This document shows positions 9,240 to 16,663 of a DNA stretch of 44,106 nt, piece after piece. The DNA comes from Pseudomonadota bacterium (GTDB lineage Bacteria; Desulfobacterota; Syntrophorhabdia; Syntrophorhabdales; Syntrophorhabdaceae). The stretch lies in NCBI GenBank assembly GCA_026388245.1, contig JAPLKD010000093.1, positions 1 through 44,106 on the forward strand. The letters run 5' to 3'. Each line of letters begins with the position of its first letter. Positions within the stretch are counted from its first letter, which is position 1. The position numbers were made by a program, and so were the translations under genes. Below the pieces are notes generated by a model. It was not told the origin of the DNA. It ran no database searches and worked only from the letters and a program-made list of their open reading frames with translations.

Positions 9240-10622
9240 TTAACCCCTTTTGCCCATAGTGGCGAAGATTTCTTTCTCGAGGTCTTCAAAGAACATGGCG
9301 CGACCCATCTCGCCCCGTAAGCGCCGCACCTCACGCATTCCCATAGCGCCCATAATTTCAAGAAGCTGGTTATGCCACCCTGCCATAAGGTTCCTTATTC
9401 TCGCGGAACCCCAGGCAGGATCAACCTGGTCAATTTCCACGGGGCATGCAATGCCTTCTTTGCAACGGCGGCAAACTCTGCATTCCATTGCTACGAGAAG
9501 CGGTATATCTATTGTAAGCGCATCGGCTCCACATATAATCAGCTTCGCCATATGCTCTGCCATGGCAATACCTCCGCTTGCGATAAGTGTGATCTGATCA
9601 CGTACCCCTTCCTCCACTAAGCGAAGGTGGATTTCCTTCACGCGTTCTTTTATAAAGAGCGGTTGATCGACCTCTTCAAGACCGTATTCATCGGCATAAA
9701 GATGAAGGACCTCGGCCCCTTGTCCGGTAAGCTGAAGCGCCCGTTCTGATGCATTTGAGTTTAATGGCATTCTAATAATAACCACGAGCTGCGGATTTTC
9801 CTCTTTCAGCATGGCCTGGACAGCCATAACATTCTCACTGTCCGGTATCTCAATCATACGGAGTCTTTTAATCAGTTCAGGGGGGAGATTTTCCGGCTTC
9901 CCATCAACATGAACAATGATATGCGGGAGGTATTTTTCCAAATCAGGGGTGAGGTCTGACTGCCTGACCACGGTAAAAGTGCCCAATGACTGTGCGCACT
10001 CAAGGAGTGAAAGGTTTATCTTTTCGCGTGGAGGAGACCATGGCAATATGTCAAAAATGACCGGCAATGGTATCTCTACAAGGGGCGGAGCAGGAGAAAC
10101 AATCGATCCGTCAGGCCCGAGCTCAAGGAACATGAGCTTACGACCCAGGTCAACGTTTGTGCTGATATATTCGCGTCCGTGGATGCCGTCCCGTGTGGGC
10201 CGAACAATCTCGGACATATCTGTCCACATGGCGTCAAATCCTGGACCGGAGAATGGACCACCATAGCCGCCTCCTGAGACCGGTATTCGGCCTGTCTCTG
10301 CTTGAAACCAGAGGCTTGAGATAATTTCCGGCGTCCAGTAATGATCACCTAAAACCTTATAGGTGGGGTTAAGGCCCTTCTGAATCAGCCTGTTAGGACA
10401 GTTTTGCACGCACCTGAAACAGTCCTGACACTCACTGTCAAGGGTATCGAGCATCTGTCGGGTGTCGAGGCTCCGTTTTTCATAGACTTTATAAACACAC
10501 TCTTTCTTTACGCACCGGGCACATTTAAGACATCCTTCCTCCCAGGCTATTACACCGGATTTTGTAATAGACTGGAATCTGTTGGGTACCGGTGATGTAT
10601 GGATATTGTATTTTGGAGGCAT
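9240..10622 (-). CDS. Degenerate glutamate-synthase FMN-domain paralogue with two ferredoxin motifs
   Basis: This 460-residue protein resembles its downstream neighbour in order: cysteine-rich ferredoxin region (C31-C34-C37-C42 and C65-C68-C71-C75), a linker with DHYWTPEIISSLWFQAETGRI, a barrel ending in TLIASGGIAMAEHMAKLI and an Fe-S loop ECRVCRRCKEGIAC. The middle of the barrel is changed. The QGAKPG...GG and GGTGAAP segments that shape the FMN/2-oxoglutarate site in the intact copy cannot be found, and the GEGG loop is also absent. I infer a non-catalytic or repurposed partner that may keep the Fe-S wiring and heterodimer surface. The ATG at 10622 is the natural start. It sits 13 bases after metF, consistent with one transcript. 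Confidence 0.82.
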   Translation of the reverse strand: MPPKYNIHTSPVPNRFQSITKSGVIAWEEGCLKCARCVKKECVYKVYEKRSLDTRQMLDTLDSECQDCFRCVQNCPNRLIQKGLNPTYKVLGDHYWTPEIISSLWFQAETGRIPVSGGGYGGPFSGPGFDAMWTDMSEIVRPTRDGIHGREYISTNVDLGRKLMFLELGPDGSIVSPAPPLVEIPLPVIFDILPWSPPREKINLSLLECAQSLGTFTVVRQSDLTPDLEKYLPHIIVHVDGKPENLPPELIKRLRMIEIPDSENVMAVQAMLKEENPQLVVIIRMPLNSNASERALQLTGQGAEVLHLYADEYGLEEVDQPLFIKERVKEIHLRLVEEGVRDQITLIASGGIAMAEHMAKLIICGADALTIDIPLLVAMECRVCRRCKEGIACPVEIDQVDPAWGSARIRNLMAGWHNQLLEIMGAMGMREVRRLRGEMGRAMFFEDLEKEIFATMGKRG

Positions 10623-10635
10623 ATCATCACTCCTC

Positions 10636-11559
10636 TTACACTTGGGGCCGTGGAAAAAGTTTGGCCGCTTCTATTAATTGTGGAACCGCTTCTTCCCACT
10701 CGATCGCCATGATATGGACCCCGTGAACGCCCCGGGCCTCTTTCAATGCCTGGATGGTCTCAATAGCTATCTTAATCCCCTCCTGACGCTGTTCCCTGGC
10801 CGGTACGGATTTCATCCGGTTGATTATCTCATCGGGGACATCCATGCCTGCAACCTGTTTACTCATAAATTCTGCCATACGGGCAGATTTTAACGGCGTG
10901 ATACCGCCCAATATATACACCTTTTCGTCAAGGCCAAGGTCTCTGACCTTATCCATCCACTCATTGAAGCGTGTGAGATTGTATATGCACTGTGTCTGGA
11001 TAAACTCTGCACCGGCCGCCACCTTTTTGCCAAGGCGGATTGCCCTGTACGCAAAAGGATCGGCAAAGGGGTTTGCAACAGCTCCGATAAAAAGACGTGG
11101 CGGCTCTGAAAGCTTGTCTCCTCCGAGTATTACACCATTATCCCTCATCTGCCGGACAAGCTGTACTAACTGGACAGAATCTACATCAAATACCCCTTTT
11201 GCCTGGGGTTGATTGCCGAAAGACTGGTGGTCGCCGCTTAAGCAAAGGACATTGCGGATACCGAGTGCAGAAGCGCCAAGTATATCAGACTGGAGCGCGA
11301 TACGGTTACGGTCCCGTGTTGTCATCTGGAGCACAGGGTCAAGCCCTTCCTTTTTCAGGAGCACACAGGCGGCAAGACTGCTCAAGCGCACAACGCCAGT
11401 TTGGTTATCTGTTACATTTACGCTGTCAACAAAACCCTTCAGAATTTTTCCCTTGGACTTTATGACCTTCGGATCAGCTCCCTTGGGGGGACCGCACTCT
11501 GCGGTAACGGCAAAATGCCCTTTTTCTAAAACCCTTTTGAGACGACTATCGGTTTTCAT
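10636..11559 (-). CDS. metF: Methylenetetrahydrofolate reductase
   Basis: This 307-residue protein is a typical bacterial MetF TIM barrel: TAECGPPKGAD near the N-terminus, DSVNVTDN, LQMTTRDRN, LCLSGDHQSFG, and AEFIQTQCIYN. It interconverts methylene- and methyl-tetrahydrofolate with FAD, the last folate step of the Wood-Ljungdahl methyl branch or of methionine supply. The ATG at 11559 overlaps the metV stop (ATGA) and has GGGAGGA upstream. Its placement beside metV, mvhD and hdrABC matches the MetVF-HdrABC-MvhD arrangement described in acetogens such as Moorella thermoacetica, so the electron donor may be an Hdr-type bifurcating partner rather than free NADH. No NADH-binding extension is visible in MetF itself. 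Confidence 0.95.
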   Translation of the reverse strand: MKTDSRLKRVLEKGHFAVTAECGPPKGADPKVIKSKGKILKGFVDSVNVTDNQTGVVRLSSLAACVLLKKEGLDPVLQMTTRDRNRIALQSDILGASALGIRNVLCLSGDHQSFGNQPQAKGVFDVDSVQLVQLVRQMRDNGVILGGDKLSEPPRLFIGAVANPFADPFAYRAIRLGKKVAAGAEFIQTQCIYNLTRFNEWMDKVRDLGLDEKVYILGGITPLKSARMAEFMSKQVAGMDVPDEIINRMKSVPAREQRQEGIKIAIETIQALKEARGVHGVHIMAIEWEEAVPQLIEAAKLFPRPQV

Positions 11560-12224
11560 ATGCTCTGGTCCTCCCTGTGGATTTTTCTGGGTCCCTTGCC
11601 CTGCTGCTTTGACCAGTCTGCAGGAGGATAGACGTTTTGCAGAAGGTCAAGCCTGCCTGCCTTATCAAGACGTTCAATGATGAGCTGCCATGCGCAGGGG
11701 GCATCGGGATCTGTCTCGCATTTGCCGTCTTTCGAACCACCGCAGGGGCCGTTAAATAGCCCCTTGGCGCAGCGGGTAATGGGGCAGACTGCAGCAAAAT
11801 AACCAAGTTTGCAGTCGCCACAGGCTCGGCAATTCTCTATCCAGAGACCCGCTTCTTTTGTCTGACCGATAAAGGCGGTATTCAGTGCAGGAAGAATAAT
11901 TACACCCGCAAATACATCGGCCAAGGCCTGAACACCTGCACCGCATCCGAGTGAGAGAATTACATCGAACTGGCCGACAAGACCGGTCAACTGGTCAATA
12001 AATTCATAGACGCACTGGCGGTCTAACGTAATCTCATTAACCTCTATCTTCCGCCCTTCCATCTTTGCGTCCATGCGGAGCGCCGAAGCAAGAAGCCCCA
12101 CTTCCTTTTCACCGCCGGAAGCACACTCGGCCACACAACTTCCGCAACCAGCCACAAGAATCTTCTTGTAGGGTGCAATCATTTCCTTGATTTCAGATAA
12201 AGGTTTTCTTTCCGCTGTAATCAT
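11556..12224 (-). CDS. metV: MetV: methylenetetrahydrofolate reductase C-terminal/iron-sulfur domain protein
   Basis: This 222-residue protein is rich in cysteine, with C27 and C30 (AGCGSCVAEC), GCGAGVQ, NCRACGDC, CPITRCAKGLFNGPCGG and CETDPDAPCAW, the signature of MetV. In acetogens MetV binds Fe-S clusters and partners MetF, linking it to Hdr/MvhD electron carriers. The start is the ATG at 12224 with AAGGAGT upstream. It overlaps the mvhD end by 32 bases and the metF start by 4, indicating translational coupling. The mvhD overlap seems to be created by a repeat-derived extension of mvhD rather than by metV. Confidence 0.93.
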   Translation of the reverse strand: MITAERKPLSEIKEMIAPYKKILVAGCGSCVAECASGGEKEVGLLASALRMDAKMEGRKIEVNEITLDRQCVYEFIDQLTGLVGQFDVILSLGCGAGVQALADVFAGVIILPALNTAFIGQTKEAGLWIENCRACGDCKLGYFAAVCPITRCAKGLFNGPCGGSKDGKCETDPDAPCAWQLIIERLDKAGRLDLLQNVYPPADWSKQQGKGPRKIHREDQSI

Positions 12225-12723
12225 AATGTACTCCTTGGTAAACGTCAGGGGTTCCAGGGTTCATGGGTTCCAGGGTTCGAGCGTTGTTCGCTTGGCCCCT
12301 CGACCCCTGTAATTTTGCCGGGTTTGGACCAAAAGCAGCTTTACGCGCGAGAAGGTCGTGTGCTCTTTGGTCGATGGTCAACTGATCACCCTGTGTTGTC
12401 TGAATCAGCTCAAGCCGCTGAGGTTCAAGCCCTATTTCCTCGATTAATCCCTGAGCAAAGGCAAGGCGTTTCCTGGCACGGAGATTCCCTTCGCGGTAGC
12501 GGCATGCACCTTCAGGGCAAATGATGAGGTATACCCTATCTGCGCCTGTTTCGAGGGCACGCAGCAGATGGAGTGGTTCAATACGACCGCTGCAGGGAAG
12601 AGGGAAAAATTTAATCCTTGAGCCAAGCTCTCTTTCGAGGACACGACGGTTCGCGTCCTGGTTCGCATCGAGTTGCTGGCAGAAAAAAATCGTAATGTTC
12701 AGTCCCGCGCTTTTTTGATCCAT
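12193..12723 (-). CDS. mvhD: MvhD/FlpD-family iron-sulfur electron-transfer subunit with repeat-derived tail
   Basis: Residues 8-110 match the MvhD family, with PCSGRIEP (C44) and CPEGACRYREGNLRARKRL (C69, C74). The usual N-terminal CxxC pair is reduced to a single C15 (FFCQQL), so the cluster ligand set differs from methanogen MvhD. MvhD transfers electrons to HdrA. From about residue 139 onward the sequence turns into a low-complexity tail (GSRGQANNARTLEPMNPG) encoded by a dispersed DNA repeat at 12239-12312, and this tail pushes the stop into metV. It is the first gene of the metV-metF-glt-hdr transcript. TTGACA on the minus strand at 12768-12773 is a possible -35, but I see no well-spaced -10. 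Confidence 0.87.
   Translation of the reverse strand: MDQKSAGLNITIFFCQQLDANQDANRRVLERELGSRIKFFPLPCSGRIEPLHLLRALETGADRVYLIICPEGACRYREGNLRARKRLAFAQGLIEEIGLEPQRLELIQTTQGDQLTIDQRAHDLLARKAAFGPNPAKLQGSRGQANNARTLEPMNPGTPDVYQGVHYDYSGKKTFI
12239..12312. repeat. Dispersed repeat (GGGTTCCAGGGTTC / GGGGTCGAGG family) inside the mvhD 3' end
   Basis: The plus strand reads GGGGTTCCAGGGTTCATGGG, then GTTCCAGGGTTCGAGCG and CCCCTCGACCCCTG. Related GGGGTCGAGGG words occur at 26736-26745, 26850-26880 and just after murG. Here the repeat is read through as the mvhD C-terminal tail. Confidence 0.65.
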
Positions 12724-12785
12724 AATGTTTAATCCCCTGTATATCCTTCAACATTTTGCGCAAAGCTTGTCAATTATATTTCGTT

Positions 12786-13595
12786 TTATGTACATTCTGC
12801 TGACATAAAGGTATGTTCTTTTATGTCCCACCATAGAAGTTTCTTCTTTTTAGCATTCTTTTCATCCTCAACGAACAATTTCATGACCCTTTTTATCCGG
12901 AGCGCCGATTCAACGAGACCCTTGAAGTTGAGAAAAATCTGTTTTACCTGTTGTTCAAAATCATCCCTCACCTTTTCCGTATCCCTCATTATCTTCTCGA
13001 TATCGACCTTCCCCGCCTCATCTTTCATCCATGTCTTTATCATATCATCTGTGACTTCTATATGGAATTGAAGGCCGTAAACATTGTTTTCAATCCTGAA
13101 TGCCTGGTTCCTGCATTTCTTTGATTGCGCTAAAAGCACACCATTGGCAGGTAATTCAAATCCATCTTCATGCCATTGAAAAACAGGGATATTTTTTGGC
13201 AACCCCCGGAACAGTGAATCCTTCTGTCCTTCCTCTGTAAGTTTTACATGATACCAGCCTATCTCTTTTTCGGATGCTTTTGTGACGGCTGCACTGCATG
13301 TTTTTGCTATCAGTTGAGCGCCAAGGCATATGCCCAGCATCGGAATCTCTTCTATCAGTGCTTTTCTTATGAGCTTTTCCTCTTCTTCCAGAAAAGGATA
13401 TATATCCTCTTCGTCGACGTTCATCGGTCCGCCAAGGATAATGACAGCCGAAACATCATGAAGGGAATCAGGCAATTTTTCGCCGTTACCCAGCTCAATA
13501 GTGCGGAGTTCCCATCCGTCATCTCTGAAAAATTGACCGATAAGTCCGGGACCTTCTTGCGCTATATGTTTTATGATTAAAATTGTTTTGTCCAT
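12786..13595 (-). CDS. Class I glutamine amidotransferase (GMP-synthase-like GATase domain)
   Basis: The 269-residue protein has a complete class I amidotransferase triad: C90 in LGICLGAQL, H178 and E180 in LQFHIE. VIILGGPMNV and VFQWHEDGFELP are also typical. Residues after about 190 form a helical, Lys-rich C-terminal extension. Glutaminase activity is likely; the ammonia acceptor is unknown, since no synthetase partner is adjacent. The ATG at 13595 has a near-perfect AGGAGG 8 bases upstream, so the longer frame beginning at 13715 is rejected. Its position after glnB and its shared leader with glutamine synthetase suggest a role in nitrogen adaptation. It might also act on gamma-glutamyl compounds, as some stand-alone members do. 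Confidence 0.88.
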   Translation of the reverse strand: MDKTILIIKHIAQEGPGLIGQFFRDDGWELRTIELGNGEKLPDSLHDVSAVIILGGPMNVDEEDIYPFLEEEEKLIRKALIEEIPMLGICLGAQLIAKTCSAAVTKASEKEIGWYHVKLTEEGQKDSLFRGLPKNIPVFQWHEDGFELPANGVLLAQSKKCRNQAFRIENNVYGLQFHIEVTDDMIKTWMKDEAGKVDIEKIMRDTEKVRDDFEQQVKQIFLNFKGLVESALRIKRVMKLFVEDEKNAKKKKLLWWDIKEHTFMSAECT

Positions 13596-13776
13596 ATCTA
13601 TCCTCCTGAAAGGTCTCAGAGATTGATAAATCATAAGGTATTGACTATTTTGAACGACGTTGTTCGATTTGTTTGAATTACCCTCTGAGGTCGGTGAGGG
13701 AAGACGAACCTGCACAACGATGTGCAGAACTATTGATAGTAATTTTACAAGTAAAAAAAGATGCTTCCCGGTAACC
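13596..13776 (-). promoter_or_regulatory. Leader of the amidotransferase gene: shared promoter-like element plus three hairpins
   Basis: On the minus strand the element GTTACC-N14-TTTACTTGTA (13746-13775) is followed by a hairpin CTGCAC-ATCGTT-GTGCAG (13710-13727) with an A1/G4 hexaloop, a CCCTC...GAGGG stem (13681-13700) and GAAC-AACGTC-GTTC (13652-13665), again an A1/G4 hexaloop. The same order occurs upstream of glnN. A1/G4 hexaloops are what ANTAR proteins recognise. No terminator follows the hairpins here, so the mechanism may not be simple antitermination. Confidence 0.65.
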
Positions 13777-13781
13777 GGCCT

Positions 13782-14123
13782 TTACCCTATTGCTGTTCCT
13801 CCCCGTTCCTCTGTCCGGATACGGATACATTCAGCCAGATCGAGGACAAATATCTTGCCATCTCCTACCTCACCTGTCTGGGCACCCTTGATGATCGCAT
13901 TGATCGTCTGCTCGACAAAATTCTCGTTTACTGCAATCTCCAGACGTATCTTCCTCAAAAGGTTACCCATCTCTTTTACGCCCCTGTATACTTCTGCAAC
14001 GCCCATCTGCCTGCCGTGACCGAGGACTTCATTTACTGTCATGAGGTTTACGTCAGCCTTGTAGAGTTCCTGTTTTACGGCTTCAAGCCTGTCCGGTTTT
14101 ATAATTGCGATGATAAGTTTCAT
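13782..14123 (-). CDS. glnB: Nitrogen regulatory protein PII
   Basis: This 113-residue protein has the PII signature: start [11 protein letters not shown]-loop region [17 protein letters not shown] with the modifiable tyrosine in EVYRG, and the C-terminal ATP-binding region [25 protein letters not shown] trimers sense ATP/ADP and 2-oxoglutarate and control partners; being next to amt, this copy (GlnK-like by context) probably plugs the ammonium channel. The T-loop departs somewhat from the classic QKGHTEIYRGAEY form. The ATG at 14123 has AGGAGGT upstream; a TTG two codons earlier is less likely. It lies 12 bases after amt in the same transcript. Confidence 0.95.
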   Translation of the reverse strand: MKLIIAIIKPDRLEAVKQELYKADVNLMTVNEVLGHGRQMGVAEVYRGVKEMGNLLRKIRLEIAVNENFVEQTINAIIKGAQTGEVGDGKIFVLDLAECIRIRTEERGGTAIG

Positions 14124-14135
14124 ATCCAATACCTC

Positions 14136-15500
14136 CTATTCCAATATTGTATAAGCATTTTCATGATGCTGCGTGAGGTCAAGACCCATGATCTCGTCTT
14201 TTTCCACTACACGGACTTTTACAACCAGATCGACCAGTTTGTATATGATGTAACTGACCACAAAACTATATACGACTGTTACCCCCACTGCCGCCAACTG
14301 TATCAGGAACTGCCTGGGGTTACCGTAGAACAGGCCGTCCGCCCCTGCCGGGTTAACGGCTTTGGAGGCAAAAAGACCCGTTGCAAGCGCGCCCCAGACA
14401 CCGCCTACACAGTGGACGCCAAAGACATCGAGGGCATCATCGTAGTTGAATTTCGGTTTTATGACTGAAACGGCAAAATAACAGAATATACTCACAAAGA
14501 TACCGATCACAATTGCCGAAAGGGCGCTTACAAACCCTGCTGCCGGGGTGATTGCCACAAGGCCTGCAACTGCCCCTGTCGCGGTACCGAGCATAGTCGG
14601 CTTATCGTTAAATATCCAGTCTATGAGTGCCCAGGTCAAGCCCGCCGCAGCCGCTGCGGTGTTTGTTACGACGAAGGCATTTACGGCCAGTTCATTTGCA
14701 CCGAGCGAACTGCCTGCATTAAATCCGAACCACCCGAACCACAAAAGCGCTGTGCCGAGAATCGTAAACGGAAGGTTATGGGGCAAAATCGCCTTATGTC
14801 CGCCCCCCTTCCTTTTGCCGATAAAAATGGCGATCATGAGGGCGGCTATGCCTGCATTTATATGGACAACAGTTCCGCCTGCAAAATCAAGGGCGCCCAA
14901 GTCTTTCAGCCACCCTCCGACCCCCCATACCCAGTGACAGACAGGATCGTATACGAAGGTTGCCCAAAGCGTTATAAATATCAGAAAGGCTGAAAACTTC
15001 ATTCTTTCGGCAAAGGCGCCAATCATCAGGGCAGGCGTTATTATAGCAAACATCATCTGAAAGACCATGAACAGTTGATGCGGGATTGTCGCCGCATAGT
15101 CACTGTACGGCTCTAAACCAACACCTGTAAGACCAACCCACTGGAGGCTTCCCCAGAAACCCTTACCTGGCGCAAAGGCGAGGCTGTAGCCGAAAAGCAC
15201 CCACTGTATGCTTATGACGCAAAGAATCATAAAACACTGCATCAGGATGACCAGCACATTCTTGCGTCCGACCATACCACCATAGAAAAAGGCAAGCCCG
15301 GGTGTCATCAGGAGGACAAGGGCAGTGGAGATTAATACCCAGGCTGTGTCCCCCGTATCAATTTTCTGGGGAGGTTGAACGGGCGCAACGGATTGAGTTT
15401 GCGCCGCAGGGACTTCGACAGGTTTTGTCTCCTGGGCGAAAACAGAAAAAGCTATTCCGATAAAAAGTAACAACACCAATAAAACTGTAAAACGTTTCAT
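14136..15500 (-). CDS. amt: Ammonium transporter
   Basis: This 454-residue inner-membrane protein has an N-terminal signal sequence, a Pro/Gln-rich segment (about 25-48) and then the Amt core: DTAWVLISTALVLLMTPGLA, FYGGMVGRKNVL, GAFAERMKFSAF, VVHINAGIAALM (pore histidine) and DALDVFGVHCVGGVWGAL (second pore histidine). It carries ammonium across the inner membrane. The start is the ATG at 15500, with AGGTG upstream. The porin-like gene precedes it by 43 bases and glnB follows, so the three form an ammonium-uptake operon under the leader at 16444-16643. Confidence 0.96.
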   Translation of the reverse strand: MKRFTVLLVLLLFIGIAFSVFAQETKPVEVPAAQTQSVAPVQPPQKIDTGDTAWVLISTALVLLMTPGLAFFYGGMVGRKNVLVILMQCFMILCVISIQWVLFGYSLAFAPGKGFWGSLQWVGLTGVGLEPYSDYAATIPHQLFMVFQMMFAIITPALMIGAFAERMKFSAFLIFITLWATFVYDPVCHWVWGVGGWLKDLGALDFAGGTVVHINAGIAALMIAIFIGKRKGGGHKAILPHNLPFTILGTALLWFGWFGFNAGSSLGANELAVNAFVVTNTAAAAAGLTWALIDWIFNDKPTMLGTATGAVAGLVAITPAAGFVSALSAIVIGIFVSIFCYFAVSVIKPKFNYDDALDVFGVHCVGGVWGALATGLFASKAVNPAGADGLFYGNPRQFLIQLAAVGVTVVYSFVVSYIIYKLVDLVVKVRVVEKDEIMGLDLTQHHENAYTILE

Positions 15501-15543
15501 ATAACACCTCCGTATTGGAATAAAATAATCGAATCATCAGTTT

Positions 15544-16443
15544 TCAAAAATTGAATGCGAAATTGACCCCTCCCACAAGACTATATGGAACATATCCGTT
15601 GTGGTTATAGGCAATCTTGTTCCCGTTCGTGTCATACCCCATCGTCCTGCTTGCATCCCCTGAAAGAGGGAAGTAGTATTGCGCAACGGGCTGGATGGAA
15701 AACGCTTTGGTAACAGGTATTGTCAACCCTGCCTTTACCATGCCATCCTGTAATGCCTTGTATTTACTCCCCGTGTAGCCGCCCGTAGACTGTTCATAGG
15801 TCTTCCAGAAGTTACCTTGTCCGAATTCATATCCGAAGGATGCCCCGAGATCGAGGGTGACATCTTTATATACCGGCAGGGAATGGGCAAAGGAAAGGTT
15901 GATATAGGTGCCGGGATAGGCGCTTACGTCCTGATAGATCGACAGCGTTGGTTTGGTAAGCATATCGTATGCGAAAGTCAGGAAAAACTCCTCCGTATCT
16001 TCCGCATATTTCAGGTTATAGTAGATGTACCCGCCGGTGAGAGAAAGCTTTTGGATCGTATAGGTATAATTGAGAGTCAGATCTGTTTCGTCCCATCCCT
16101 TCTTCCCCTCCTCTCTGGCGTTAAAGGCAGCGGTTGTGGTATTCCGCTGGTTCGTGTCGATATTACCCCAGAACGTTGCTGAAAAGCCCTTATAAGAGGC
16201 GCTTAGCGAAGGCTGAAACACCAAGCCGCTTTTGCCGATCTCATATCCACGGAAGATATATCTGTTGAGAACTGCCATGGATGCGCTGCCCGTCACCTTA
16301 TCTTCCGGTGGTTTCTCGGGGGGCTTTGCTTCGGAGTTTTTAATCTCTGGAGCCTTTGTCTCCTCTGCACAAAAAATAATTGTTGCCGCACAAAATGTGA
16401 AACATACCGCAAGCATTAACATTGTTACAATTTTCATCATCAT
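15544..16443 (-). CDS. Outer-membrane beta-barrel protein (TorF-type putative porin)
   Basis: This 299-residue protein has a signal peptide (about residues 1-26), a Pro/Lys-rich linker (27-50) and amphipathic beta strands starting with GSASMAVLNRYIFRGYEIG, a motif typical of the putative porins often found before amt in Deltaproteobacteria. It ends in the terminal Phe (FAFNF) expected for Bam-dependent barrels. It probably allows small nitrogen compounds across the outer membrane. Three ATG codons in a row begin the frame (16443, 16440, 16437); AAGAAGG immediately upstream makes the second or third the best spaced, but I keep the first. It is the first gene of the porin-amt-glnB operon. Confidence 0.82.
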   Translation of the reverse strand: MMMKIVTMLMLAVCFTFCAATIIFCAEETKAPEIKNSEAKPPEKPPEDKVTGSASMAVLNRYIFRGYEIGKSGLVFQPSLSASYKGFSATFWGNIDTNQRNTTTAAFNAREEGKKGWDETDLTLNYTYTIQKLSLTGGYIYYNLKYAEDTEEFFLTFAYDMLTKPTLSIYQDVSAYPGTYINLSFAHSLPVYKDVTLDLGASFGYEFGQGNFWKTYEQSTGGYTGSKYKALQDGMVKAGLTIPVTKAFSIQPVAQYYFPLSGDASRTMGYDTNGNKIAYNHNGYVPYSLVGGVNFAFNF

Positions 16444-16465
16444 CCTTCTTTAATGTTTTTGAAAT

Positions 16466-16505
16466 AAAAAAGGCGTCTTAAAACCACTGTTGGTCTCAAG
16501 ACACC
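16466..16505 (-). terminator. Second leader terminator before the porin gene
   Basis: GGTGTCTT pairs with AAGACGCC, extended by a GACC/GGTT inner stem, and is followed by six T on the minus strand. It lies just upstream of the porin start, and its 5' arm shares bases with the proposed ANTAR hairpin. Confidence 0.85.
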
Positions 16506-16526
16506 TCTGTCCCGGGTTAATTAAAT

Positions 16527-16556
16527 AAAAAAAGCGCTCCTTTTTACCGGAACGCC
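16527..16556 (-). terminator. First leader terminator before the porin gene
   Basis: GCGTTCC pairs with GGAGCGC across a GGTAAAAA loop and is followed by seven T on the minus strand. It lies between the two A1/G4 hexaloop hairpins. Confidence 0.78.
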
Positions 16557-16663
16557 ATCGTTATGCTACACATCGTTGTGTTTTTGCCCTGTCACTGGGT
16601 TGTATATGTTCTGTACAAGTAAAGTATTCTTTGCTTTGGTAACTGGTTTTTTAGCCGCATTCT

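Larger units (their letters stand above)
16444..16643 (-). promoter_or_regulatory. Leader of porin-amt-glnB: promoter-like element, ANTAR-type hairpins and two terminators
   Basis: On the minus strand GTTACC-N14-TTTACTTGTA (16614-16643) is followed by a CCC-AGTGACA-GGG hairpin (16587-16599), ACAC-AACGAT-GTGT (16568-16581), a first terminator (16534-16556 plus T7), then GGGAC-AGAGGT-GTCTT (16498-16513), which overlaps the 5' arm of a second terminator (16472-16505 plus T6). Hexaloops with A1 and G4 and overlap with a terminator stem are hallmarks of ANTAR antitermination. The likely effector is encoded at 19169-20401. Confidence 0.78.

Noticed and set aside
9236-9361. Longer N-terminus of the FMN glutamate synthase subunit
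   Set aside because: It overlaps the end of the neighbouring gene and has no family resemblance; AGGGG precedes the ATG at 9235.
13596-13715. Longer N-terminus of the glutamine amidotransferase
   Set aside because: The region is the structured leader, and a perfect AGGAGG precedes the ATG at 13595.
13756-13781. Intrinsic terminator directly after glnB
   Set aside because: CCGG-TTA-CCGG followed by T7 at a distance of several bases is a weak stem, and the T-run is part of the shared promoter-like element; not convincing as a terminator.
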